In this document: in pieces, positions 15,996 to 23,287 of the stretch
Layout: every line of letters begins with the position of its first letter
Position numbering within the stretch: position 1 is the first letter of the stretch
Origin: Nanobdellota archaeon
GTDB taxonomy: Archaea; Nanobdellota; Nanobdellia; Parvarchaeales; Parvarchaeaceae
Length of the DNA: 28,954 nt
Assembly (NCBI GenBank): GCA_021818665.1
Contig: JAKATQ010000006.1
Span: forward strand, 1-28,954
Direction: 5' to 3'
The notes under the pieces: generated by a model
Database searches by the model: none
What the model was told of the DNA's origin: nothing
What the model saw: the letters and a program-made list of their open reading frames with translations, nothing else
Position numbers and translations under genes: made by a program

Positions 15996-16331
15996 ATGCA
16001 TATTTTTGAGCATTTTGATTCGTATGTTGCGGAGATAGACGGAAAAGTTGTTGCAGGAATGGGTCTTGATTGCGGCACGTATGCCTGCCTTGTAGATTTT
16101 ATTATAGTTAATTCGGAGTATAGGAGACAAGGAATAGCCAAGAAACTTCTTCTCTTTGCTTTCAAATACGCAAAAAAGAGACGTCAGAAAATTATTAAGG
16201 GACTTGTGGACGTCAAGAATAATAAATCTGTTTTGGATATCTGGGCAAAATACGGTTTTAAACAAGACGGAGAACTAAGAAATCTTTATGAACCGAATGA
16301 CTATTATGTATACATTTACAAGCGTTTGTAA
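15996..16331 (+). pseudogene. GNAT-family N-acetyltransferase, probably N-terminally truncated at the IS630 edge
   Basis: The 111-residue frame contains the core GNAT fold: YVAEIDGKVVAGMGL (beta2-beta3), DFIIVNSEYRRQGIAKKLL with the acetyl-CoA loop RRQGIA, then NNKSVLDIWAKYGFKQDGEL and a C-terminal strand YYVYIYKRL. Complete GNAT domains are usually about 140-160 residues, and the first helices are missing. Upstream, fragments such as IKTDKKAAQDLIINV lie in other frames between the element boundary at 15924 and the ATG, as if the original 5' end had been replaced and frameshifted. No clear TATA box or ribosome site serves the ATG. A short functional acetyltransferase remains possible. Confidence 0.6.
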
Positions 16332-16336
16332 TCTTT

Positions 16337-16545
16337 CTAATCGATTTTACCAGCTAAAAGATCTTGAACTGTTTTTAATATAATTTCTACGCATTCTTGG
16401 TTCTTGATCCCGACTGCTTCTTCTATCGCACCCCACCAAAACTAAAGGCAGCGATGGACTCTTTTATTTTACCAGATTGTCTAATGGCGGTTTCAAAGTC
16501 GTCTATTACAAAGCCCAGACCGACCAGCGAAAAGTATTTATATCT
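16337..16545 (-). pseudogene. Frameshifted remnant of an unknown short protein
   Basis: On the minus strand one frame reads YFSLVGLGFVIDDFETAIRQ and SGKIKESIAAFSF, then stops at TAG after FGGVR. In another frame the reading continues as WGAIEEAVGIKNQECVEIIL and KTVQDLLAGKID to a TAG at 16339-16337. Joining them with a single shift near 16436-16441 (around a CACCCCACC run on the plus strand) gives one helical protein of about 68 residues. No start codon is left at the 5' end. I do not recognise the family. It fills most of the gap between the truncated GNAT gene and the RHH gene. Confidence 0.5.
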
Positions 16546-16570
16546 TCATTATTCATAATTATATGTAATT

Positions 16571-16792
16571 ATGGAAAAAGAAATTAAAGATAGGTTTACC
16601 ACGGTGTCGATACCGAAGCCGCTGGCAGACAAGACCAAGAAGATGATCGAAAATACTGGTTTTACTTCTTTGTCCAGCTTCGTGGAATACGTTTTGCGAG
16701 AGATAGTTTCCGAAGAAAGGGGAAAGAAGTACGCTAGGATAGAAAGATTGGAAGGAGTAGAGAATAAACTAAGACGACTTGGTTACATGTGA
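16571..16792 (+). CDS. Ribbon-helix-helix (CopG-like) small protein
   Basis: A 73-residue protein. FTTVSIPKPLADKTKKMIE provides the beta-strand and first helix of an RHH fold, and FTSLSSFVEYVLREIVSEE the second helix, a common archaeal DNA-binding dimer. The C-terminus ends in EGVENKLRRLGYM, which closely resembles the C-terminus of the next gene's product (EGVMEKLRMFGYM). The promoter has GTATTTATATC near 16532. The next gene begins right after this stop, so the pair is an operon, and the RHH protein may regulate or assemble with the CysD-like enzyme. Confidence 0.8.
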   Translation: MEKEIKDRFTTVSIPKPLADKTKKMIENTGFTSLSSFVEYVLREIVSEERGKKYARIERLEGVENKLRRLGYM

Positions 16793-16799
16793 GGTGTTT

Positions 16800-17630
16800 A
16801 TGCGAAAAGAAGAGATATCTATGGGTGCAAAAAGGGTAGAAAGCGGTCTCAGTTTGGATGCAAAGGAAGAGATCGCGATGGTAGTCATAAAAGACGCACT
16901 TCAGCGTTACGTAAAACCGACCGTCGTATGGAGCGCGGGAAAAGACAGTACAGTAGTCCTTAATCTTGTGAGAAAAGCGTGCAAACAATTAAAGAGACAG
17001 ATGCCGCCGGCGCTTTTCATAGATCACGGTCAGCACTACGACGAGACCATGGAGATGCTGAAAGACATAAGCAAAAAATGGAATTTCAAGATGATATACG
17101 CCAGGAACGACGATATACTTGATCACGTAGGTAAAGACAATAAGATAAAAGTTAGCTCGCTGAACGAACTCAATCGCAGAGAGGCTAAACGGATAGGATA
17201 TGACAAAGCGGAATTCGACTACGACTTGGAAACCGAGATAGGTAACCACCTGCTCAAAACCGTCGCGATGAACATGACGATAGAAAAATACAGGTTCGAT
17301 GCTCTATTCACTGGCGTAAGATGGGACGAGAACGATGCAAGATCAATAGAAGTATTCATAAGTCCCCGCACGCACCCAGACCACGTAAGAGTACAGCCGA
17401 TACTCCCTTTTACGGAGCGCAATATATGGGAGTACATGTTCAAGTACAAACTGCCGATTCATCCGCTATACAGGCAGGGATACCGTTCTATAGACGGAAA
17501 ACTGGATTCGAAAAAGACCAGCGATTTGCCAGCATGGGAGCAAGACCTGGAGCATACAAAAGAAAGAGCAGGGAGATCGCAGGACAAGGAAGGCGTTATG
17601 GAAAAACTTAGAATGTTTGGATACATGTAA
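16800..17630 (+). CDS. CysD-like / PAPS reductase-family ATP-pyrophosphatase
   Basis: A 276-residue adenylyl-transfer enzyme of the PAPS reductase / sulfate adenylyltransferase subunit 2 family. The PP-loop reads SAGKDST (about 45-51). HGQHYDET follows near 80, TGVRWDENDARSIEVF near 175, RVQPILPFTERNIWEY near 202, and the C-terminal ERAGRSQDKEGVMEKL resembles the end of CysD. No CysN GTPase partner lies nearby, so the true reaction may differ from ATP sulfurylase. The frame is open to a TTG at 16779, but ATG 16800 follows a GAGGTG that overlaps the RHH stop and is preferred; ATG 16821 is a second option. Confidence 0.85.
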   Translation: MRKEEISMGAKRVESGLSLDAKEEIAMVVIKDALQRYVKPTVVWSAGKDSTVVLNLVRKACKQLKRQMPPALFIDHGQHYDETMEMLKDISKKWNFKMIYARNDDILDHVGKDNKIKVSSLNELNRREAKRIGYDKAEFDYDLETEIGNHLLKTVAMNMTIEKYRFDALFTGVRWDENDARSIEVFISPRTHPDHVRVQPILPFTERNIWEYMFKYKLPIHPLYRQGYRSIDGKLDSKKTSDLPAWEQDLEHTKERAGRSQDKEGVMEKLRMFGYM

Positions 17631-17912
17631 ATGGAATGTTCTGGCTTAGAAAATATAGTCGATGAGAACGAGAGCGCACTTCAAAACAAAGAGAGGCGGC
17701 CGATGGATAGATGGCAATACCTCAAAGTCTTGGCGCCCTCACTTGTAGTCGGCGCCGTGACGGCCATGGCAACTTACGCATACGATCCTGGAGGAGCGCT
17801 ATTTCTCGGTGCGATGTCCGGCGGACTTACCGCAGGAGGTTTAGACTATGCGCTTTATAGCAGAAAGATCCCGAAAGACGAACGTGAAGAAAAGCCGATT
17901 ATAATCGCTTAG
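17631..17912 (+). CDS. Small membrane protein of unknown function
   Basis: A 93-residue protein with an acidic N-terminal segment, then two short hydrophobic helices: LAPSLVVGAVTAMATYAY (about 34-51) and a glycine/alanine-rich ALFLGAMSGGLTAGGLDYAL (about 56-75), and a charged tail ending EEKPIIIA. The Gly pattern suggests tight helix packing. Its ATG follows the stop of the CysD-like gene directly, so it belongs to that operon. The 3' end overlaps the convergent sua5 gene by 14 bases. I do not recognise a family. Confidence 0.7.
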   Translation: MECSGLENIVDENESALQNKERRPMDRWQYLKVLAPSLVVGAVTAMATYAYDPGGALFLGAMSGGLTAGGLDYALYSRKIPKDEREEKPIIIA

Positions 17913-18954
17913 TAAAAAACAGTTCCAAAAGGTCTTCCTTAGAACTTAGTTCTACATTACCGCAAGCCTTTCTTAATCGGTTCATGACGGCCAACCAGAT
18001 GCCGTTTTCTTGGAACGCTTCTGCTACAGCTAGATCGACTCCTAGGTCATCTATACTCCTAAGCGCCGTGAAAAGGTTTTTAGCGACTTCGTATCCGTCG
18101 TTACGGCTCCCCAAAATTATTTTTTTCACGTTAGTATTTTTTATGCTCGTGCAAGTCTCTTTTGACGCCAGCAAGCATACCGGTTTTTCAATCGTAGAGA
18201 AAGTGTCTATAAGATCACCGATTCTGCCTGTGAAAAGTACGAGTTTTGTATCCGGTGCATAATGCCTATACTTCATCCCGGGACTGGCCGGTTTATCGGT
18301 CTCGTCTGCGGCGGCCGCTGTAGGTATCCTTGGTTTGACACCGAACGTTTTCTCTATCTCTTCCGGCGTGAAAGGGCCCGGCCTAAGCAAAGTGAAATCC
18401 CGTAAGTCTATCACAGTGGATTCTATACCGAAAAATGTGGGTCCACCGTCCAGAATAACGTCCACGGACTTTTTTAGGTCTTTCACGACGGTTTTAGCGT
18501 CTGTCGGAGACGGTTTTCCTGAGAGGTTAGCGCTCGGGGCCGCTATAGGCGTATCAGCTTCCTTTATCAGGGCGAGCGCGATTGGGTGTGCCGGCATTCG
18601 TATCGCTACGGTGTCCAGCGAAGCAGTCACGGAATCCGGAAGCCTCGTCCGCTTCTTTACGATGAACGTGAGGGGTGACGGCCATACGCGTTTTATTATC
18701 GGCAGGAGCGCGACAGGGATGTACGCCAATTTTTCGGCCATCCCCACGGAAGAAACGTGAACTATAAGCGGATTATCTGCAGGGCGCCCCTTTGCCAAAA
18801 ATATTTTCCTGCAAGCCGCGTCATTTAGCGCGTCGGCACCGAGACCGTAGACGGTTTCCGTCGGGAACGCCACCAGCCCGCCCGCCCTTATGGCCATCGC
18901 GGCACGACGTATTCCGTCTTTCTCGGGTCTTAATGGGTTAATATTTATTATCAT
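17899..18954 (-). CDS. sua5: Threonylcarbamoyl-AMP synthase (Sua5/YrdC, two-domain)
   Basis: A 351-residue enzyme making threonylcarbamoyl-AMP from threonine, bicarbonate and ATP for the t6A37 modification of ANN-decoding tRNAs. The YrdC domain fills residues 1-200, with FPTETVYGLGADA (30-42), the nucleotide-binding KGRPADNPL (55-63), SPLTFIVKKR near 93 and APSANLSGKPSPT (139-151). The linker SPGMKYRHYAP near 230 and the C-terminal Rossmann-like Sua5 domain follow, so this is the long Sua5 form rather than TsaC. The start overlaps the upstream 80-residue gene by ATGA, giving a coupled pair. It is relevant that tRNA-Ile(UAU), an expected t6A target, is 0.3 kb away. Confidence 0.96.
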   Translation of the reverse strand: MIININPLRPEKDGIRRAAMAIRAGGLVAFPTETVYGLGADALNDAACRKIFLAKGRPADNPLIVHVSSVGMAEKLAYIPVALLPIIKRVWPSPLTFIVKKRTRLPDSVTASLDTVAIRMPAHPIALALIKEADTPIAAPSANLSGKPSPTDAKTVVKDLKKSVDVILDGGPTFFGIESTVIDLRDFTLLRPGPFTPEEIEKTFGVKPRIPTAAAADETDKPASPGMKYRHYAPDTKLVLFTGRIGDLIDTFSTIEKPVCLLASKETCTSIKNTNVKKIILGSRNDGYEVAKNLFTALRSIDDLGVDLAVAEAFQENGIWLAVMNRLRKACGNVELSSKEDLLELFFTKRL

Positions 18955-19193
18955 TTTCTTATATAACCAAAGTCCGTATTAAAACCTGACAATTCTCTAA
19001 TCGCGTTTCTATATGAAAGACAGTATGGCATATCGAACTTTTCCGCACTGTTTCTCAACGAGCCGAGTGCCGAAGGCGAATGATCGGCGTCAAAATTATG
19101 ATAAAACCATTTTAATGAAACACGCATCTCAGGATTTTTTATAGCGAGCGCATCGGCATTTAATCGTTTATTTTCATAGGTCTCTTGTCCCAT
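18951..19193 (-). CDS. Unknown 80-residue protein coupled to sua5
   Basis: An 80-residue soluble protein rich in aromatic and charged residues (RVSLKWFYHNFDADHSPSAL, then MPYCLSYRNAIRELSGFNTD). Its stop overlaps the sua5 start by ATGA, which argues that it is a real, translated gene. No transmembrane segment or known motif is visible. I do not recognise the family, and a role connected to Sua5 is only suggested by the coupling. Confidence 0.6.
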   Translation of the reverse strand: MGQETYENKRLNADALAIKNPEMRVSLKWFYHNFDADHSPSALGSLRNSAEKFDMPYCLSYRNAIRELSGFNTDFGYIRK

Positions 19194-19252
19194 ATAAAAG
19201 GCTTTGCCCGAAAAGTTAATTATAAAACTGTATAAATAGATACTAATTTAAT

Positions 19253-19348
19253 GGATCCGTAGCTCAATGGTGGAGCGCTGCTCTTATATGAGCGTGCTCT
19301 AATATCTAGGAGAAGCAGAGGCCGAGGGTTCGATCCCCTCCGGATCCA
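19253..19348 (+). tRNA. tRNA-Ile (UAU) with 24-base intron
   Basis: Cloverleaf: acceptor GGATCCG/CGGATCC, D-stem GCTC/GAGC, anticodon stem CTGCT/AGCAG, T-arm GAGGG-TTCGATC-CCCTC, discriminator A. The anticodon loop is split after position 37 by 24 bases (19294-19317). A canonical bulge-helix-bulge forms: central helix CTTA/TAGG, 3-base bulges TAT and AGA, outer helix the anticodon stem. Splicing gives loop CTTATAA with anticodon TAT. Archaea normally read AUA with tRNA-Ile(CAU) carrying agmatidine; a UAU tRNA is known only from a few lineages. TATA-like elements TATAAAACT and TATAAATA precede it at 19221-19238. Confidence 0.88.
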
Positions 19349-19452
19349 TTATCTTATTTTCCAAGCGCATTGGAAAAAGCCACGCCCGCGTAGACCATAG
19401 GGCGAGCACAAGCTTGTCAAGAACTGAAAGGATAAATAAGATTCGGTACAAC

Positions 19453-19462
19453 ACGTATATAA
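19453..19462 (+). promoter_or_regulatory. TATA box of the second HAD gene
   Basis: CGTATATAAC is centred about 27 bases before ATG 19486. This supports a leaderless start there instead of at ATG 19471, and makes the product exactly as long as its paralogue. Confidence 0.5.
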
Positions 19463-19485
19463 CGAAATGAATGGCCTTTAACTGT

Positions 19486-20211
19486 ATGGCGGACAAAAGC
19501 ATAAGTAAGATAAGAGCAGTGGCTTTCGATTTCGACAATACGCTCGTAAACACGGAAAAAGCCATGGCCGACGCTTACGCTAAGATAGTGGCCAAAATAC
19601 ACATCAAATACAATGTCAAAGAAGAGGCTCTGACCGAAGAGCTAGCCCGCATACAGAGAGAGTTCTTAAACAAAAAAGAGAAATCTAAGGAAGACTATGA
19701 CAGAAGATACTGGTTTCAGAAGCTGTCAAATGACCTGAAGATAGGGATAAGTAAAGAGGACATAGAAGAATATAGAAGAATATTCTATTCCCACCTAAGA
19801 GACGAGATAACCTTCTCAGAGCACACGGGCGACGTGCTAAAAAATATAAAGGACAGTGGAAAGAAACTCGCCATATTAACTGAAGCAGACCCGGCTTTGC
19901 CTGGCTTCAAGCAGGAGCGTCTGAATAAATTCCCTTTCTACCCCCTTTTCGATCTTTCCATTATCGCGGGCGAAACGATTCCAGAGCATAAGACGCAGCC
20001 GGAAGCGTTCGTCAAAGTGACCGAACTCCTCCACATGAATCCGGAGAACGTTGCATTCGTAGGAGACTCCCCAGAGATAGACGTTAAGAACGCAAAAGAA
20101 GCTGGAATGATAGTGATACTCCTGCTCAGCTATTCTGAGAATGAGAACCCGCAATTTGAACCAGACTACACTGCGCACAGCATAACCGGCATATTAGACA
20201 TTCTTGAGTGA
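19486..20211 (+). CDS. HAD-superfamily hydrolase (paralogue of the gene at 11323)
   Basis: With ATG 19486 the product has 241 residues and aligns without gaps to the protein at 11323. Motif I is DFDNTLVNT (Asp15, Asp17), motif II ILTEADP (Thr132), motif III Lys is near 169 (EHKTQP), and motif IV is VGDSPEIDV with Asp194 intact. The cap region between residues 25 and 110 is helical and carries KSKEDYDRRYWFQKLSNDLK, matched by a similar block in the paralogue. An earlier ATG at 19471 would add five residues. The substrate is unknown; of the two copies this one has the standard motif IV and is more likely to be a normal phosphatase. Confidence 0.86.
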   Translation: MADKSISKIRAVAFDFDNTLVNTEKAMADAYAKIVAKIHIKYNVKEEALTEELARIQREFLNKKEKSKEDYDRRYWFQKLSNDLKIGISKEDIEEYRRIFYSHLRDEITFSEHTGDVLKNIKDSGKKLAILTEADPALPGFKQERLNKFPFYPLFDLSIIAGETIPEHKTQPEAFVKVTELLHMNPENVAFVGDSPEIDVKNAKEAGMIVILLLSYSENENPQFEPDYTAHSITGILDILE

Positions 20212-20355
20212 TTCGGTGCAGACGAAAGCATCTGTGCAAGAAAGCAAATCGGTATAAGATAGCAACCTTTATAAACTACACTAATCTCTTATAGATAGAA
20301 AGTAATTGGGTTTTCTCGAAGAACTTAATGCGCTTTCTAAAAAATAGGAGGAAAA

Positions 20356-20493
20356 ATGCCAAGATTTGAGCGGAAAATGTATAAAGCCACGTGCTCAGAG
20401 TGCGGGAAGGAGACAGAAGTCCCATTCCAGCCTCAAGAAGGGAGACCGGTTTATTGCAGAGACTGCTACACGAAGAAAAAGGGTATGCAGTGA
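20356..20493 (+). CDS. Tiny CxxC-x17-CxxC zinc ribbon protein
   Basis: A 45-residue protein (MPRFERKMYKATCSECGKET at its start). Cys13-x2-Cys16 and Cys34-x2-Cys37 are separated by exactly 17 residues, with the family pattern GRPVYCRDCY; this matches the CxxC-x17-CxxC domain proteins common in archaea and candidate phyla. A zinc ribbon with probable nucleic-acid or ribosome binding is expected. GGAGG lies 5 bases before the ATG, and CTTTATAAAC (20267-20276) is a likely TATA box giving a leader of about 60 bases. Confidence 0.85.
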   Translation: MPRFERKMYKATCSECGKETEVPFQPQEGRPVYCRDCYTKKKGMQ

Positions 20494-20511
20494 AATCTGA
20501 GAGGCTTCTAA

Positions 20512-20546
20512 GCAAAGTTATTTAATTTTTTAATTTTTATATTAAT
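20512..20546. terminator. T-rich terminator region between convergent genes
   Basis: The stretch TTATTTAATTTTTTAATTTT and its continuation is AT-only and carries T-runs on both strands, directly after the zinc ribbon stop and directly before the lysS stop. Archaeal RNA polymerase terminates at T-runs without needing a hairpin, so this could serve both genes. Confidence 0.5.
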
Positions 20547-21992
20547 TTAAGTTTCTTCGTTTTCTATAGTCCTTATCTGCGGGAAGGCTATGACTTCCTT
20601 TATAGAATTCGAATCCGTGGCTATCATCTGGAGCCTATCGAGGCCTATTCCTAGACCGCCGGCGGGAGGCATGCCATAACCCAGAGCCTCGATGAAATCC
20701 CGGTCGAATTCCTGCGTCTCATCGATTCCGCGCTCTTTTCGGCTGGCTTCTTCTTCGAAACGTTTTATCTGGTCGAGCGGATCGTTTAGTTCGCTGAACG
20801 CGTTGGCTAACTCCATGCCACCGACGTAAAGTTCAAACCTGTAAACGAAGCACGGGTCGTCTTTAATGGCTTTGGCTAACGGGGACACTTCTATAGGGAA
20901 TTTGGTTATGAAAGTCGGCTGTATCAGGCTCTTCTCAACGTGCTCTTCGAACAGTGTGTTTATTGCTTCTCCGTAAGAATTCACCTTGCCGTTTATCTTT
21001 TTAGCCATATCTAGGAGCGTCGCCGGCGGAGCGTCGCTTATTCTCTCTCTTACGACATCCTCCATGGTCTTTATCTGGAACTTGGAGAAATCTATAACAT
21101 GGCCGTTGAAGTTAGTCGAATAGGTCTTGTTGACAGCGTACACCGCGGTCTTTACTATCTCCTCCGTTATCTTTATCATGTCGCCTAGGTCTGCATATGC
21201 CTGGTAGAGCTCAAAAGCCATAAACTCCGGATTGTGCTTGGTGTCGATGCCCTCATTCCGCAGATTTTTGCTTATGTCGAAAATCTTCTCGAATCCGCCG
21301 ACAAGCAGCCTCTTTAGGTACAGTTCTGATGCTATTTTCAGGTAGAAGTCCCTGTCTAGCGAATTGTAATGGGTCACGAAAGGCTTTGCGTTAGTGCCGC
21401 CAGGGATCGGCTGCAACAGCGGCACGGTGACTTCCATAAAACCCTTGGACTCGAGGAGTTTTCTTATGGCCGACAGAATGATGCTGCCTTTGGTGATCTT
21501 TTCGCGCGATTTGGGGTTCATTATGAAATCCAGGTATCTCTTGCGGTATCTTTTTTCGGTGTCTTCCAGACCGTACCACTTCGATGGTATCGGGAGCAGA
21601 GATTTTGAAAGCATCGTTATGCTCTTTGCGCGGATGGAAACCTCACCGGCCTTCGTCTTCGTCACAGTCCCAAAAACGCCAACGATGTCACCTGTGTCTA
21701 TGTATCTGAGCATGCCGGCTGAGCGGCCTTCAAGCGCATCGGTCTGTATATATATTTGTATGCTTCCCTCCTCGTCAGAGAGGTCGAAAAACGCCAGTTT
21801 TCCATGATCGCGCCTGGCCATTATGCGCCCAGCCACGGATACGTCCGAGTTCTCCAGCTTCTCGAAATCCCGTCTTATTTCTAGGCTGTGCTTCGTGACC
21901 TCAAAGCGGCCCCCATAAGGGTCGTAATCGTTTTTCTTGAGCTCTTCTAGGTTCTTTAGGTGCTCTTTGTCGAACTCGAACTTAAATTCCAT
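20547..21992 (-). CDS. lysS: Lysyl-tRNA synthetase, class II
   Basis: A 481-residue class II synthetase that charges tRNA-Lys. The N-terminal OB-fold anticodon-binding domain spans about residues 50-130 (VSVAGRIMARRDHGKLAFFD). Motif 1 is around 165-195, motif 2 includes IFDISKNLRNEGIDTKHNPE (237-256) and FELYQAYAD, and motif 3 is GGLGIGLDRL (445-454). Most archaea use the unrelated class I LysRS, so this gene has a bacterial/eukaryotic-type history, probably by transfer. Its start overlaps the upstream MgtC-like gene by 11 bases, which makes an operon. The stop lies next to the AT-rich terminator shared with the zinc ribbon gene. Confidence 0.96.
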   Translation of the reverse strand: MEFKFEFDKEHLKNLEELKKNDYDPYGGRFEVTKHSLEIRRDFEKLENSDVSVAGRIMARRDHGKLAFFDLSDEEGSIQIYIQTDALEGRSAGMLRYIDTGDIVGVFGTVTKTKAGEVSIRAKSITMLSKSLLPIPSKWYGLEDTEKRYRKRYLDFIMNPKSREKITKGSIILSAIRKLLESKGFMEVTVPLLQPIPGGTNAKPFVTHYNSLDRDFYLKIASELYLKRLLVGGFEKIFDISKNLRNEGIDTKHNPEFMAFELYQAYADLGDMIKITEEIVKTAVYAVNKTYSTNFNGHVIDFSKFQIKTMEDVVRERISDAPPATLLDMAKKINGKVNSYGEAINTLFEEHVEKSLIQPTFITKFPIEVSPLAKAIKDDPCFVYRFELYVGGMELANAFSELNDPLDQIKRFEEEASRKERGIDETQEFDRDFIEALGYGMPPAGGLGIGLDRLQMIATDSNSIKEVIAFPQIRTIENEET

Positions 21993-23241
21993 AGTAAGAT
22001 ATAAAGGCCGTGGCCAGTATTATGAAGCCCAGCACGAGAGAATACTTAAAAAGCCCTCGTCTTAAGTCCGCTTTCTTGGACAGAAGGCCGATGAACGCTT
22101 TCTCTAAAACGCTTGCGCTTATTATAAGCCCCAATAGGAATGCGGCGTATTGGGGGCTTATGCTGTCGTTTAGAAAGATAAGGCCGAGGGAAAGTGCGGA
22201 ACCAGCAACGTTCGCAAGACTAGATACGAAAAGCGTAAGAGTCAAAAACTGGGGTGCAAATATGTCGACCACCCTAGATACCGTGAATATCACGAAAAAG
22301 ATGGCGGCGAACTGCAGTATCTGGCCCATAGGGAAAGGACTTGTCGGCGCCTTTACAGCGGTATTGATGTCTTTCCTCCCGAGATAAGCCAATACGCCCA
22401 TAGAGGCGAGCGATACGATGAGCACAGGCAAGAGGTAAAAGAGTATAGACGTAGAAAGGGTGGTGACATATGTAAACAACGTGGCCTGCACCAGTATCAT
22501 CGGCAAGTTTGCCGAGAACATCACATTGTAGAATATGGCTTTGCTGCTCGTCTTGATGTTGGCTGCCAATTTTACCAGAGCGAATGTGACTGCAGTGCCG
22601 GTTATCACGCTGCCTATCATCGAGGACAGCAGCAGGCCGTACTTGGAGAACCTCAGCACGATATACTGCAGGAAGAACACCGCCGCTATAGTAGAGACTA
22701 TGAACCAGAATTCGAAGGGATTGAAGAACTGGTACGGCCCTATGAACGAGTCGGGAAGCAGGGGCAATATGACAAAAGCTATAAGCAGGATGTTCAATAC
22801 TGCGATGAGTTCTTTTCTTTTTATATGGGCTATCACGTCTAGGAACTCCCTTTTGTAGAAGCTTATGGCGGCAAGTAAGACCGCCAAGATCACCGCATAT
22901 TCATAGTGCCCAAGGCCCGCTATCAGGCCAGCGAAGAACAGCAGGAAAGTACTGGTGTAGGTAGTTGCGCCTGGATTTTTTGTGAGAGCGGTCTTTGATA
23001 TGTATACCGCCGTAGCGTAGACCGTTATCGTGCCTATCCCCGCGAGCAAGGTCAATGTGTCGGAAGTGACGAAATAAAGCACGGCGAAGAAATAGCCCAA
23101 GAGCGATAGGAAGATGCTAGTCCTTAGGCCCAGATATATCTTTGCCCCTTGGTACATCCTATACTCGTTTTCCAGACCGACTATTATACCTATAGCGACG
23201 GCTAGCAACAGGTATTGTAGCGGCGGCAAGACTATGGCCAT
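21982..23241 (-). CDS. MgtC/DUF4010-family membrane protein
   Basis: A 419-residue polytopic membrane protein with about ten to twelve hydrophobic segments. The first 150 residues carry MgtC-like features: AIGIIVGLENEYR (16-28) and KIYLGLRTSIFLSLLGYF. The rest matches the DUF4010 pattern of MgtC-fused membrane proteins, with SSMIGSVITGTAVTFALVKL and SLANVAGSALSLGLIFL. Function is uncertain; relatives are linked to Mg2+ limitation and membrane energetics, but transport has not been generally shown. It lies upstream of lysS and overlaps it by 11 bases. Confidence 0.85.
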   Translation of the reverse strand: MAIVLPPLQYLLLAVAIGIIVGLENEYRMYQGAKIYLGLRTSIFLSLLGYFFAVLYFVTSDTLTLLAGIGTITVYATAVYISKTALTKNPGATTYTSTFLLFFAGLIAGLGHYEYAVILAVLLAAISFYKREFLDVIAHIKRKELIAVLNILLIAFVILPLLPDSFIGPYQFFNPFEFWFIVSTIAAVFFLQYIVLRFSKYGLLLSSMIGSVITGTAVTFALVKLAANIKTSSKAIFYNVMFSANLPMILVQATLFTYVTTLSTSILFYLLPVLIVSLASMGVLAYLGRKDINTAVKAPTSPFPMGQILQFAAIFFVIFTVSRVVDIFAPQFLTLTLFVSSLANVAGSALSLGLIFLNDSISPQYAAFLLGLIISASVLEKAFIGLLSKKADLRRGLFKYSLVLGFIILATAFISYYGI

Positions 23242-23287
23242 ATCGGTTTAATCACCAGCATTTATACGATTTCGACGTTTTTATAGG

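Noticed and set aside
19299..19565. 88-codon minus-strand frame ending in a tRNA-overlapping peptide (MDPEGIEPSASASPRY)
   Set aside because: The C-terminal part is the familiar false peptide produced by translating the antisense of a tRNA gene, and the frame covers the tRNA-Ile and the HAD start.
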